Of a DNA stretch of 7,245 nt, positions 1 to 4,928 are shown in pieces (within the stretch, counting starts at the first letter, position 1; each line of letters begins with the position of its first letter). Under the pieces are notes generated by a model. The model saw only the letters and a program-made list of their open reading frames with translations, ran no database searches and was not told the DNA's origin. The stretch comes from an uncultured bacterium (GTDB lineage Bacteria > Patescibacteria > Paceibacteria > UBA9973 > Zambryskibacteraceae), in NCBI GenBank assembly GCA_903918125.1, contig CAIXDB010000109.1, positions 1 through 7,245 on the forward strand. Direction: 5' to 3'. Made by a program: the position numbers and the translations under genes.

Positions 1-95
1 GTCACTTCCGTGTTGTCCTCGAACACGATGTCATCCCCATCCCCCGCATCCGTATCCACCTCCGGCTCTTGTTTTTTTATTTCGTCGTCATTCAT
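1..95 (-). CDS. Partial acidic protein N-terminus, possibly GrpE
   Basis: Only the first 31 codons are in the window; the gene runs off the left edge. Read from the ATG at 95-93, the protein begins MNDDEIKKQEPEVD and continues through DDIVFEDNTEV. It is strongly acidic and low in complexity. The start is fixed by a good promoter 6 nt upstream (-10 at 102-107, -35 at 125-130), so the mRNA is probably leaderless. Acidic, disordered N-termini of this kind precede the coiled coil of the DnaK nucleotide-exchange factor GrpE, and the DDIVFED stretch recalls GrpE proteins of Parcubacteria. That identification rests on memory of the family's style; no catalytic or structural domain is visible here. 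That a gene starts here is fairly secure; its function is not. Confidence 0.6.
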   Translation of the reverse strand, partial: MNDDEIKKQEPEVDTDAGDGDDIVFEDNTEV

Positions 96-101
96 ATGTG
101 T

Positions 102-130
102 AGTATATTGGAAAAAGCTCATCATATCAA
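102..130 (-). promoter_or_regulatory. Promoter of the left-edge (GrpE-like) gene, leaderless type
   Basis: On the minus strand a -35 box TTGATA (130-125) is followed by a 17-nt spacer and a -10 box TATACT (107-102). Only 6 nt (ACACAT) separate the -10 box from the ATG at 95. Transcription should therefore begin at or within a base or two of the start codon. The -35 box lies inside one arm of the inverted repeat at 113-141, so folding of that element and promoter opening could interfere with each other. Confidence 0.7.
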
Positions 131-279
131 ATTTTCGGAGCCTTTCGCAGTCAATTAGAAAATAACGACGCAGGCGTGCGTGGCACACGCCGAGGAGATT
201 ATTTTCTTGATTGACGAGAAGTTCGCTGGCGAAGCTTCGCCAGACAGATTGCTCCGGAAAATTGATGTGATGAGCTTTT
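113..279 (-). other. Long inverted-repeat element 1 (structured RNA candidate, possible operon terminator)
   Basis: Arms 113-141 and 251-279 (29 nt each) are complementary apart from one G-T pair and a small slip (a run of A's against an extra C). Inside are a stem between 151-165 and 199-214, capped by a GGCGTG/CACGCC hairpin (173-178/186-191), and an 18-nt perfect palindrome (226-243). The fold is a three-way junction of about 167 nt. Read on the minus strand it follows the rpsI stop directly and ends in GAGCTTTTT, so it could terminate the ribosomal operon. The conserved inner motifs CTGCG (150-146), CTCCG (140-136) and TTTCCGGA (260-253) recur in the element at 4418-4589. No protein gene was found here. 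The strand is inferred from the T-run and that comparison. Confidence 0.65.
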
Positions 280-285
280 GAAACC

Positions 286-714
286 TTATCGCTTACTCCA
301 CTGCGGAGCCTTGCGCGCTTTCTTCAAACCGAACTTTCTTCGTTCCTTGGCTCGCGGATCACGTTTGAGATAGCCGACTTTTTTCAACGTCTTGCGAGTC
401 TCGGTAGTATGCGCAACAATTGCGCGGGCGATACCATGTCGAAGTGCCTCGGCCTGCGAGTGAATTCCCCCACCGACAATGTGGGCAGTCAGTTTGAACT
501 GTGTGCCAAGCGTGTCACCGACTTCTTTGAATGCTGCGTGCGCAATGTTTTGCATTTCGACAACCGGAAAGTAGACATGCAATTCTTTATCATTAATCAA
601 AAAACTGCCTTTTGTCGCAGGAGTGATGCGGACACGCGCAATAGCCGTCTTGCGTCGGCCGACCGCCTCGATGTATCTTGTTTCTGATTTTGCTGTGGTT
701 TTTGTGGCTTCCAT
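286..714 (-). CDS. rpsI: Ribosomal protein S9
   Basis: This is a protein of the small-subunit head whose C-terminal tail reaches the P-site tRNA. The 142-residue product contains the S9 opening YIEAVGRRKTAIARVRI, the GGGIHSQAEALRHGIARA core and the invariant basic end QWSKR. The ATG at 714 is chosen. An in-frame TTG at 738 would add eight residues (MSQNNTEK) and overlap the rplM stop by 14 nt, which is less likely. From 714 the gap to rplM is 10 nt (TACAGAAAAA), with no Shine-Dalgarno. It is the last gene of the operon, paired with rplM as in most bacteria, and is followed by the inverted-repeat element at 113-279. The N-terminal stretch before the S9 fold is longer than in E. coli and rich in Lys, Thr and Glu. 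Confidence 0.97.
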   Translation of the reverse strand: MEATKTTAKSETRYIEAVGRRKTAIARVRITPATKGSFLINDKELHVYFPVVEMQNIAHAAFKEVGDTLGTQFKLTAHIVGGGIHSQAEALRHGIARAIVAHTTETRKTLKKVGYLKRDPRAKERRKFGLKKARKAPQWSKR

Positions 715-724
715 TTTTTCTGTA

Positions 725-1069
725 TTATTCTGTGACAATTAAATTTTTCAACATTTTGCTTCGCAATTTGTTTTTTGGCAACATGCCTGACACCGCTTCG
801 CGAAACAACTCGCTGTGACCTTTGTTCTCGATGACTTTCACCATTGTCGGCTGTTTCAAACCGCCCGGGTAGCCGGAATATCGACTGTATGTTTTCTGGG
901 TCAATTTTGCAGGGAAGATTTTCGCCTTTGATGCGTGTGTGATTTCAACCGTGACTGTCGGAGCGATATTGCGCGCGAACTCTGCCGTGTTTTTGCCCAT
1001 GAGAAATACCGCCGCTTGTGTGGCTACTCGTCCGACCGCTTTATCTGTTGCATCTAGTGTGTATTTCAT
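725..1069 (-). CDS. rplM: Ribosomal protein L13 (short form)
   Basis: L13 is an early-assembly protein of the large subunit. Recognisable segments are DATDKAVGRVATQAAVFLMGK near the N-terminus, the YSGYPGGLKQPT segment in the middle (the usual HTGH.GG.K motif) and GMLPKNKLRSKMLKNLIV near the C-terminus. At 114 residues it is well below the usual 140 or so. It lacks the N-terminal extension before the VDATGK-like segment and the usual C-terminal tail after the K.Y.G region. The ATG at 1069 follows the rplQ stop by 18 nt of A/T-rich sequence without a Shine-Dalgarno. Both ends look natural rather than broken, since the core is complete and the next gene follows at 10 nt. Shortened ribosomal proteins are in keeping with a reduced CPR ribosome, which is an inference. 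Confidence 0.96.
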   Translation of the reverse strand: MKYTLDATDKAVGRVATQAAVFLMGKNTAEFARNIAPTVTVEITHASKAKIFPAKLTQKTYSRYSGYPGGLKQPTMVKVIENKGHSELFREAVSGMLPKNKLRSKMLKNLIVTE

Positions 1070-1087
1070 GTGTGCAAAATTAAAAAG

Positions 1088-1435
1088 TTAAACAAATTCT
1101 ATTACGGCCATCAACGCCGCGTCACTAACTCGTGCCGGAAGTTTTGTAATGCGTGTGTAGCCGCCTTTTCTGTCGGCATATTTCGGCGCGATGAGCTTGA
1201 CCATTTTGTCCGCACCTTCCGCGCCGATTTTGGCAACCAACAGTCGTCGAGCGGCAACCGTACCGAGTCGTCCTTGTGTGACCATTCGCTCGACGTACGG
1301 TCGGAGCTCGCGCGCCTTGGCGTCGGTTGTTTTGATTTTACCCGCCACAACAAGCGAGCGCGCAAGCGATTTCATCAGTGCGTTTCGCACCTTGCGTTCT
1401 CGTCCGAATGTTCTTTTGTTGTTTGAATGATTCAT
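1088..1435 (-). CDS. rplQ: Ribosomal protein L17
   Basis: L17 is a large-subunit protein near the peptide exit tunnel. The 115-residue product has the family pattern: FGRERKVRNALMKSLARSLV in the first helix, then GKIKTTDAKARELRPYVERMVT, and a C-terminal core with GGYTRITKLPAR. The family's usual MRH.KLGR start is replaced by MNHSNNKRTFGR. The ATG at 1435 lies 3 nt after the rpoA stop, the tightest junction in the block, so translational coupling is likely. This is the normal position of rplQ, directly after rpoA in the alpha operon. A plus-strand reading frame across the same bases is a shadow of this gene. Confidence 0.97.
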   Translation of the reverse strand: MNHSNNKRTFGRERKVRNALMKSLARSLVVAGKIKTTDAKARELRPYVERMVTQGRLGTVAARRLLVAKIGAEGADKMVKLIAPKYADRKGGYTRITKLPARVSDAALMAVIEFV

Positions 1436-1438
1436 GAA

Positions 1439-2392
1439 TTATTTCAACGTAATGTTGTAGTTTGCAAGCACTTCCTTTATCTCCGCCACAGCTTTGGCGC
1501 CGAGACCTTCTATTTCGAGAATGTCTTTCTCTTTCTTGCGAGCCAGACCGCCGACAGTGCGAATGTTGGCATTCGACAGTGCGTTCAATGTGCGAGCCGA
1601 CAAGTTGAGCGACTCGATGCGAGTTTTCAAGACATCGTCGTCCACCGAGACGGATTCTTTGCCGTCCGCTTCGGCAGGAGCCGATTGTATCACTTCTTCT
1701 TCTTTAAATCCAATGATTGCCTTGAGCTGCAAAATCATCGTCTCGATTGACTTCTCGAGCGCTTGTTTCGGCGTGATGGTACCGTCCGTTTCGATGAAGA
1801 GTTTCAGTCGGTTGAAATCCGTTCGGTCGCCGACACGCATGTTTTCCACCTCGTAGCTCACGCGACGAATCGGTGTGAAAATGGCGTCGAGGGCGATCAT
1901 GCCGATATCCACGCGAGTTTTTTGCAATTCTTCCTTCGAGACGAAGCCGAGACCTTTTTCAATGGTGATGTCGAGGTCAAGCTCGCCGGATTTGTCGGTC
2001 AGGTTTGCAATGACAAGCTCGGGGTTTAGGACTTCCACGCCGCCGGGAACTTTGATGTCGCCTGCGGTCACTTCCTTGACACCTTTTGCTTTCAATGTAA
2101 TAACGGTCGGTTCGTCGCCCACCATGCTGATACGCACTTTTTTCAAATTCAACAGCATGGTCACGACGTCTTCTTTGACGCTAGGAATGACTGAAAATTC
2201 GTGGTCAATGCCGGACATTTTGACTGCAGTAATGGCAACGCCGGGCAGAGACGAGAGAATAATGCGTCGAAGCGAGTTGCCGAGCGTGTGGCCGTAGCCC
2301 GGGTAAAGACCGTCAATCTCGTACGAGCCGATGAACTCATGCTCGGAGACTATCTTTGGTTTCGATGGTAAAACGATTGTGTAATCAGACAT
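1439..2392 (-). CDS. rpoA: DNA-directed RNA polymerase subunit alpha
   Basis: The alpha subunit dimerises to start RNA polymerase assembly and touches promoter UP elements and activators. The protein has 317 residues. The N-terminal domain (about 1-230) carries the signature GYGHTLGNSLRRIILSSLPG (residues 32-51). An acidic linker (about 231-255) follows, and the C-terminal helix-hairpin-helix domain spans about 256-312. By alignment to E. coli alpha, the DNA-contacting residues Arg265, Asn268 and Lys298 correspond to Arg267, Asn270 and Lys300 here, so UP-element binding is probably retained. The gene lies 95 nt after rpsD, the largest gap in the block, and that gap holds its own promoter. The ATG at 2392 has no Shine-Dalgarno. 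Confidence 0.98.
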   Translation of the reverse strand: MSDYTIVLPSKPKIVSEHEFIGSYEIDGLYPGYGHTLGNSLRRIILSSLPGVAITAVKMSGIDHEFSVIPSVKEDVVTMLLNLKKVRISMVGDEPTVITLKAKGVKEVTAGDIKVPGGVEVLNPELVIANLTDKSGELDLDITIEKGLGFVSKEELQKTRVDIGMIALDAIFTPIRRVSYEVENMRVGDRTDFNRLKLFIETDGTITPKQALEKSIETMILQLKAIIGFKEEEVIQSAPAEADGKESVSVDDDVLKTRIESLNLSARTLNALSNANIRTVGGLARKKEKDILEIEGLGAKAVAEIKEVLANYNITLK

Positions 2393-2438
2393 GTAGGGTG
2401 GGTTAAAATGATTAATAATTTATTAAAATATCCTGTGG

Positions 2439-2467
2439 ATTCTACACTAAAAACATCCGGGATGCAA
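2439..2467 (-). promoter_or_regulatory. Internal promoter before rpoA
   Basis: On the minus strand TTGCAT (2467-2462) and TAGAAT (2444-2439) are separated by exactly 17 nt. The predicted start near 2432 leaves a leader of about 40 nt before the rpoA ATG, very A/T-rich and without a Shine-Dalgarno. The site lies in the only long gap of the block, so rpoA-rplQ-rplM-rpsI may be transcribed independently of the upstream genes. It is predicted from sequence only. Confidence 0.6.
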
Positions 2468-2487
2468 GCGTCTACGCCATTTCAGCA

Positions 2488-3090
2488 TTATGAACGGCTG
2501 TAATATTCGATAACGGCGTTAAGATCAAACATTGTGTCGGACTGGAACTCCGGCTTGGCAGTAACCGTGGCGGTTTTTTTGACCGCGTCGTATCGCAACC
2601 ATGACGGTACCGTTCGCTCACCTGCCGACTCCTTGGTGAACAGCGCCGAGCCCTTTGAACCTTCGCGAATGGTAATGACATCGCCAAGCTCCATTCGACG
2701 CGATGGAACATTTGTCTTTCTGCCGTTGACCAGAATGTGACCGTGCGACACCATTTGGCGACCGGCGCGACGGGTCGAGGCGAGACCGAGTCGATACACC
2801 GCGTTGTCGAGACGTGACTCGAGGAATTCAAAAATGGTGTGCGTGGTGTGCGTGGCTTTGCGAGCGATGGCCTCTTTGACGTAGTTTGAAAACTGGCGTT
2901 CGGTCAAGCCGTACGTGAAGCGCGCTTTTTGCTTTTCGTTCAATTGGAGCGCGTACTCGGATTTTTGTTTCGTGAACGATCGGGTTTTGCTTTTGCGCTC
3001 CTGTCTTTGCACGAACTTTTGTGTCTGAGTTTTCTCAAAAATTGGTGCTCCGAGGCGACGTGCTATTTTGTATTGTGGTCCTGTGATCAT
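2488..3090 (-). CDS. rpsD: Ribosomal protein S4
   Basis: S4 is a primary 16S rRNA-binding protein that nucleates assembly of the small-subunit body. The 200-residue product begins MITGPQYKIARRLG. Its S4 RNA-binding domain covers about residues 91-142 (ESRLDNAVYRLGLASTRRAG, then HGHILVNGRKTNVPSRR), and it ends in the usual AVIEYYSRS. The protein contains no cysteine, so it is the zinc-free type, and the N-terminal segment is shortened relative to E. coli. The ATG at 3090 is 15 nt after the rpsK stop, in A/T-rich sequence. In E. coli S4 represses the alpha operon by binding a leader pseudoknot; no such structure was recognised here. A promoter for rpoA follows the stop. Confidence 0.97.
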   Translation of the reverse strand: MITGPQYKIARRLGAPIFEKTQTQKFVQRQERKSKTRSFTKQKSEYALQLNEKQKARFTYGLTERQFSNYVKEAIARKATHTTHTIFEFLESRLDNAVYRLGLASTRRAGRQMVSHGHILVNGRKTNVPSRRMELGDVITIREGSKGSALFTKESAGERTVPSWLRYDAVKKTATVTAKPEFQSDTMFDLNAVIEYYSRS

Positions 3091-3105
3091 GGAATTAAAA
3101 TTTAA

Positions 3106-3534
3106 TTATACCCTTCGCGGTTTCTTCGGCTTCGGCCCGTTGTGCGGCACCGGCGTGACATCTTTGATGGACGTGATGGCGATACCTTTGGAAATAAATC
3201 CGCGAATGCCCGACTCGCGACCGGAGCCGACGCCTTTGACCATCACCACCACCTCGCGCATGCCCATGACGGACGCTTTGCCACCGAGAATCTCACCGAC
3301 TTTTGCCGCAGCAAACGGCGTGCCCTTCTTGGCGCCTTTGAAACCGATAGCACCGGACGATGACGTGGCGAGCACGTTGCCTTTCGGGTCGGTCAAGATA
3401 ATTTTAGTGTTATTGTACGTCGATTCGACAAAAAGAATGCCGTTATCGACTTTTTTCTTGGATACGGTTGCAGGCGCTACCGATTTCTCCGCGCCACCCT
3501 CCCCATCTGTTTTTACGATTCTTTTTTTACCCAT
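3106..3534 (-). CDS. rpsK: Ribosomal protein S11
   Basis: S11 lies on the small-subunit platform beside the 3' end of 16S rRNA. The 142-residue protein has a basic N-terminal extension of about 30 residues (MGKKRIVKTDGEGG...). The conserved core follows: GILFVESTYNNTKIILTDPKGN, then SSGAIGFKGAKKGTPFAA, and the C-terminal VTPVPHNGPKPKKPRRV tail. The ending closely matches the family's PHNGCRPPKRRRV, with Pro in place of the usual Cys. The ATG at 3534 follows the rpsM stop by 18 nt (an A/T-rich run with no Shine-Dalgarno). The order rpsM-rpsK-rpsD is the standard alpha-operon order. Identification is secure. Confidence 0.97.
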   Translation of the reverse strand: MGKKRIVKTDGEGGAEKSVAPATVSKKKVDNGILFVESTYNNTKIILTDPKGNVLATSSSGAIGFKGAKKGTPFAAAKVGEILGGKASVMGMREVVVMVKGVGSGRESGIRGFISKGIAITSIKDVTPVPHNGPKPKKPRRV

Positions 3535-3552
3535 TTTCGTGATTATTATTTT

Positions 3553-3933
3553 TTATTTCTTGTCCGCCACTTTTCGTCCCGTTCCGGCAGTCTTTCGCAC
3601 GTTTCCACGACGTGTTCGGGAATTGGTCTTCGTTCGCTGACCGCGAGAAGGAAGCCCTCGCTGATGTCGCGAACCGCGGTACGACTTGATGTCTTTCAAG
3701 CGTTTGATGTTTCCGGCCACCTCGCGTTTCAAATCCCCCTCTATTTTCACACCTTCTGTTCCCTTTCTGATGGCGTTTTCCTGCTCGACAGTGATGTCTT
3801 TTGGCTTGGTACCATATGGAACTTTCGCTTCGTCGAGAATTTTGTGTGCTCGCGAACGACCAATACCGTACAGGACTGTCAGTCCGATTTCAATTCTTTT
3901 TTCGTCTGGGATTGTGATTCCGATGATTCGCAT
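3553..3933 (-). CDS. rpsM: Ribosomal protein S13
   Basis: S13 is in the head of the small subunit and forms bridges to the large subunit. The 126-residue product opens MRIIGITIPDEKRIEIGLT, has the helix-two-turn-helix segment YGIGRSRAHKIL, and carries the hallmark SYRGSRHQRGLPSRGQRTKT followed by the NSRTRRG basic tail. Length is normal for the family. The ATG at 3933 follows rpmJ by 12 nt without a Shine-Dalgarno. The C-terminal tail (KTAGTGRKVADKK) is slightly longer than in E. coli. Confidence 0.97.
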   Translation of the reverse strand: MRIIGITIPDEKRIEIGLTVLYGIGRSRAHKILDEAKVPYGTKPKDITVEQENAIRKGTEGVKIEGDLKREVAGNIKRLKDIKSYRGSRHQRGLPSRGQRTKTNSRTRRGNVRKTAGTGRKVADKK

Positions 3934-3945
3934 GATATTTAAAAA

Positions 3946-4062
3946 TTAACCCTGGCGCTGCTTGTGGCGAGCGTTCGCCTTGCACACCACATACACATAG
4001 CCCTTTCGACGGACCACCTGACATTTCGGACATATTTTTTTGACAGATGATTTTACTTTCAT
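3946..4062 (-). CDS. rpmJ: Ribosomal protein L36
   Basis: L36 is the smallest large-subunit protein. Translation of 4062-3946 gives 38 residues beginning [17 protein letters not shown] and ending KHKQRQG-like (ARHKQRQG), the exact standard length. The zinc ligands are present: Cys11, Cys14, Cys27 and His33 (C-x2-C-x12-C-x5-H), so this is the zinc-binding C+ form. The gene lies 18 nt after infA and 12 nt before rpsM, its normal place in the operon. The leader (AACCAGAGCCTCAATACCA) shows no Shine-Dalgarno. Identification is very secure despite the short length. Confidence 0.96.
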   Translation of the reverse strand: MKVKSSVKKICPKCQVVRRKGYVYVVCKANARHKQRQG

Positions 4063-4080
4063 TGGTATTGAGGCTCTGGT

Positions 4081-4302
4081 TTAGCCTCTCTTCACTATTC
4101 TGCCCTTCCCGCCGTATGGGTCAATCTCGACAGTCACTCTGTCACCGATAAGCACGCGGATGCGGTGCAAGCGCATTTTGCCCGAAAGATACGTGAGGAA
4201 TTCCTCGCCGGTATCGTCTCGCTTCACTTTGAAAAAAGCATTTGGCAAAGCCTCGGTGACAACACCGGTTATCGCTTGCGCTCTTTTGTTGGGATCAGGC
4301 AT
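4081..4302 (-). CDS. infA: Translation initiation factor IF-1
   Basis: IF-1 is a one-domain OB-fold protein that blocks the A site during 30S initiation. From the ATG at 4302 the product has 73 residues, the usual length. It carries GVVTEALPNAFFKV, the LSGKMRLHRIRVLIGDRVTV core and the DPYGGKGRIVKRG end. A GTG at 4341 would add 13 hydrophobic residues (MFHVLEVVGYLIY), which no typical IF-1 has, so it is rejected. Upstream there is no Shine-Dalgarno; the sequence before the ATG is TTATTTAATATAC. It is the first gene of the block, with the promoter at 4371-4399 upstream. The start at 4302 also has an A/T-rich -10-like string a few bases away, so a second, leaderless start site is possible. Confidence 0.96.
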   Translation of the reverse strand: MPDPNKRAQAITGVVTEALPNAFFKVKRDDTGEEFLTYLSGKMRLHRIRVLIGDRVTVEIDPYGGKGRIVKRG

Positions 4303-4370
4303 GTATATTAAATAACCGACAACCTCAAGCACATGAAACACGAAAAAGTGTTAGGCGCTCAATGGATAGT

Positions 4371-4399
4371 ATAGTAGCAGAAGTGGGTTTGCACGTCAA
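4371..4399 (-). promoter_or_regulatory. Main promoter of the infA-rpsI ribosomal block
   Basis: On the minus strand TTGACG (4399-4394) is followed by a 17-nt spacer and TACTAT (4376-4371). An overlapping TATACT (4373-4368) gives a second possible -10 box. The predicted start near 4364 leaves a leader of about 60 nt before the infA ATG. The promoter begins 19 nt from the inverted-repeat element at 4418-4589, which lies directly upstream of it. Confidence 0.6.
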
Positions 4400-4417
4400 C
4401 CGATGTGTCAAACAACC

Positions 4418-4589
4418 TCAAAATCCCACACCCATAATCATTTCCGGATACGCTCAACCGGCCAGCGCCGGTCTCACTCCTTGTCCTCGGCCTTGACTTG
4501 TCAAGAGCCCCTGTTGCACGGGGTCATTGACAAGACCATGCTCAAGGCCTGCGGAGTCTCCGGAAATGATTATGGGTGTGGGATTTTGA
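4418..4589 (+). other. Inverted-repeat element 2 (structured RNA candidate)
   Basis: Arms 4418-4448 and 4559-4589 form a perfect 31-bp inverted repeat. The 110-nt interior also folds. There is an ACCGGC/GCCGGT hairpin (4457-4472), a short ACTCC/GGAGT pairing (4476-4480/4553-4557), then GGCCTTGA/TCAAGGCC (4489-4496/4542-4549), CTTGTCAA/TTGACAAG (4497-4504/4527-4534) and CCCC/GGGG (4508-4511/4520-4523) around a TGTTGCAC loop. It contains no credible reading frame. The plus strand is favoured because a T-tailed hairpin follows at 4624-4657; the strand is otherwise uncertain. The layout (long closing stem, C/T-rich internal loop, apical stem, GCCTGCGG on the 3' side) resembles 6S RNA, but that is a weak match. 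A MITE-like mobile element is the alternative; no target duplication is visible. Confidence 0.7.
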
Positions 4590-4623
4590 ATAGTGATTTT
4601 GAAATTTAGTTTTCAAACATGAC

Positions 4624-4657
4624 AAAGGTCGGATACGCAATACGCACCGACCTTTTT
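4624..4657 (+). terminator. Intrinsic terminator, possibly bidirectional
   Basis: A 9-bp stem AAAGGTCGG/CCGACCTTT (4624-4632/4647-4655) with a 14-nt loop is followed on the plus strand by a T5 run (4653-4657). On the plus strand it would end a transcript through the element at 4418-4589. On the minus strand only TTT follows, but it also lies just downstream of the 64-residue frame at 4661-4855, so it could serve both. Confidence 0.6.
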
Positions 4658-4660
4658 AAC

Positions 4661-4855
4661 TCACTTTCTTTCTTCACTCCACGGTTCTCCGAGAAGAAAA
4701 GCTTCAAGGAGTGTCCTGCAAAATCTTGTTCGCCCGCAACTAACTTTGGTGTACAGATTACCACCTTTATCATAATCTTCTCGCAGTTTTTTGTCCCATG
4801 CTTTTCTGGAACGATCTACTTCTGCTTTCTGAATTTTATTATTTGGCTGTTCCAT
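4661..4855 (-). CDS. Possible small hypothetical protein, 64 residues
   Basis: The family is not recognised. The frame runs from the ATG at 4855 to a TGA at 4661. The first half is highly charged and probably helical (KAEVDRSRKAWDKKLREDYD). The second half has GGNLYTKVSCGRTRFCRTLL and ends LLGEPWSEERK, with two cysteines (40 and 46). This composition looks more like protein than the opposite-strand frame, which is Phe- and Ile-rich. A weak promoter (TTGACT 4890-4885, 16-nt spacer, TATTGG 4868-4863) lies 7 nt before the ATG, and a hairpin follows the stop. It diverges from dprA across a 73-nt gap. It may be a real lineage-specific gene; the evidence is composition and context only. Confidence 0.45.
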   Translation of the reverse strand: MEQPNNKIQKAEVDRSRKAWDKKLREDYDKGGNLYTKVSCGRTRFCRTLLEAFLLGEPWSEERK

Positions 4856-4862
4856 AACTTTT

Positions 4863-4890
4863 CCAATAATTACCTTGCCACGTCAGTCAA
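4863..4890 (-). promoter_or_regulatory. Weak promoter candidate for the 64-residue gene
   Basis: On the minus strand TTGACT (4890-4885) matches the -35 consensus in five of six positions. The best -10 after a 16-nt spacer is TATTGG (4868-4863), only three of six. The 7-nt distance to the ATG is close to the 6-nt leaderless spacing of other genes here. It lies in the same gap as the dprA promoter but on the other strand. Confidence 0.3.
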
Positions 4891-4894
4891 AAAA

Positions 4895-4922
4895 TTGCAA
4901 CCGATTGCATTGTTGATATACT
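4895..4922 (+). promoter_or_regulatory. dprA promoter, leaderless type
   Basis: TTGCAA (4895-4900), a 16-nt spacer and TATACT (4917-4922) are followed by 6 nt (AAACAT) and then the dprA ATG at 4929. The -10 hexamer and the 6-nt gap are the same as at the left-edge gene (TATACT-ACACAT-ATG). No Shine-Dalgarno can fit in so short a leader. Confidence 0.7.
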
Positions 4923-4928
4923 AAACAT

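Noticed and set aside
715..738. S9 start at the TTG at 738
   Set aside because: It would overlap rplM by 14 nt and use a rarer start. The ATG at 714 keeps the whole S9 domain and a normal 10-nt gap.
4303..4341. Longer IF-1 from the GTG at 4341
   Set aside because: It adds 13 hydrophobic residues foreign to IF-1. The ATG at 4302 gives the usual 73-residue length.
4351..4402. tRNA-like string (GCTCAATGGATAG... and GGTTTGCACGTCAACC) on the plus strand
   Set aside because: The D-arm-like start has no matching stem, there is no T-loop GTTCRA motif or acceptor pairing, and the minus strand of the same bases holds the ribosomal promoter.
4418..4589. Firm call of 6S RNA or of an integron attC site
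   Set aside because: The 6S likeness is only size, layout and a GCCTGCGG string, too little for a name. There is no integrase, cassette array or attC core-site pair.
4619..4924. Plus-strand frame of 101 residues
   Set aside because: Phe/Ile/Ser-rich with no family features, no Shine-Dalgarno or promoter, and it overlaps the terminator, the opposite-strand frame and the dprA promoter.
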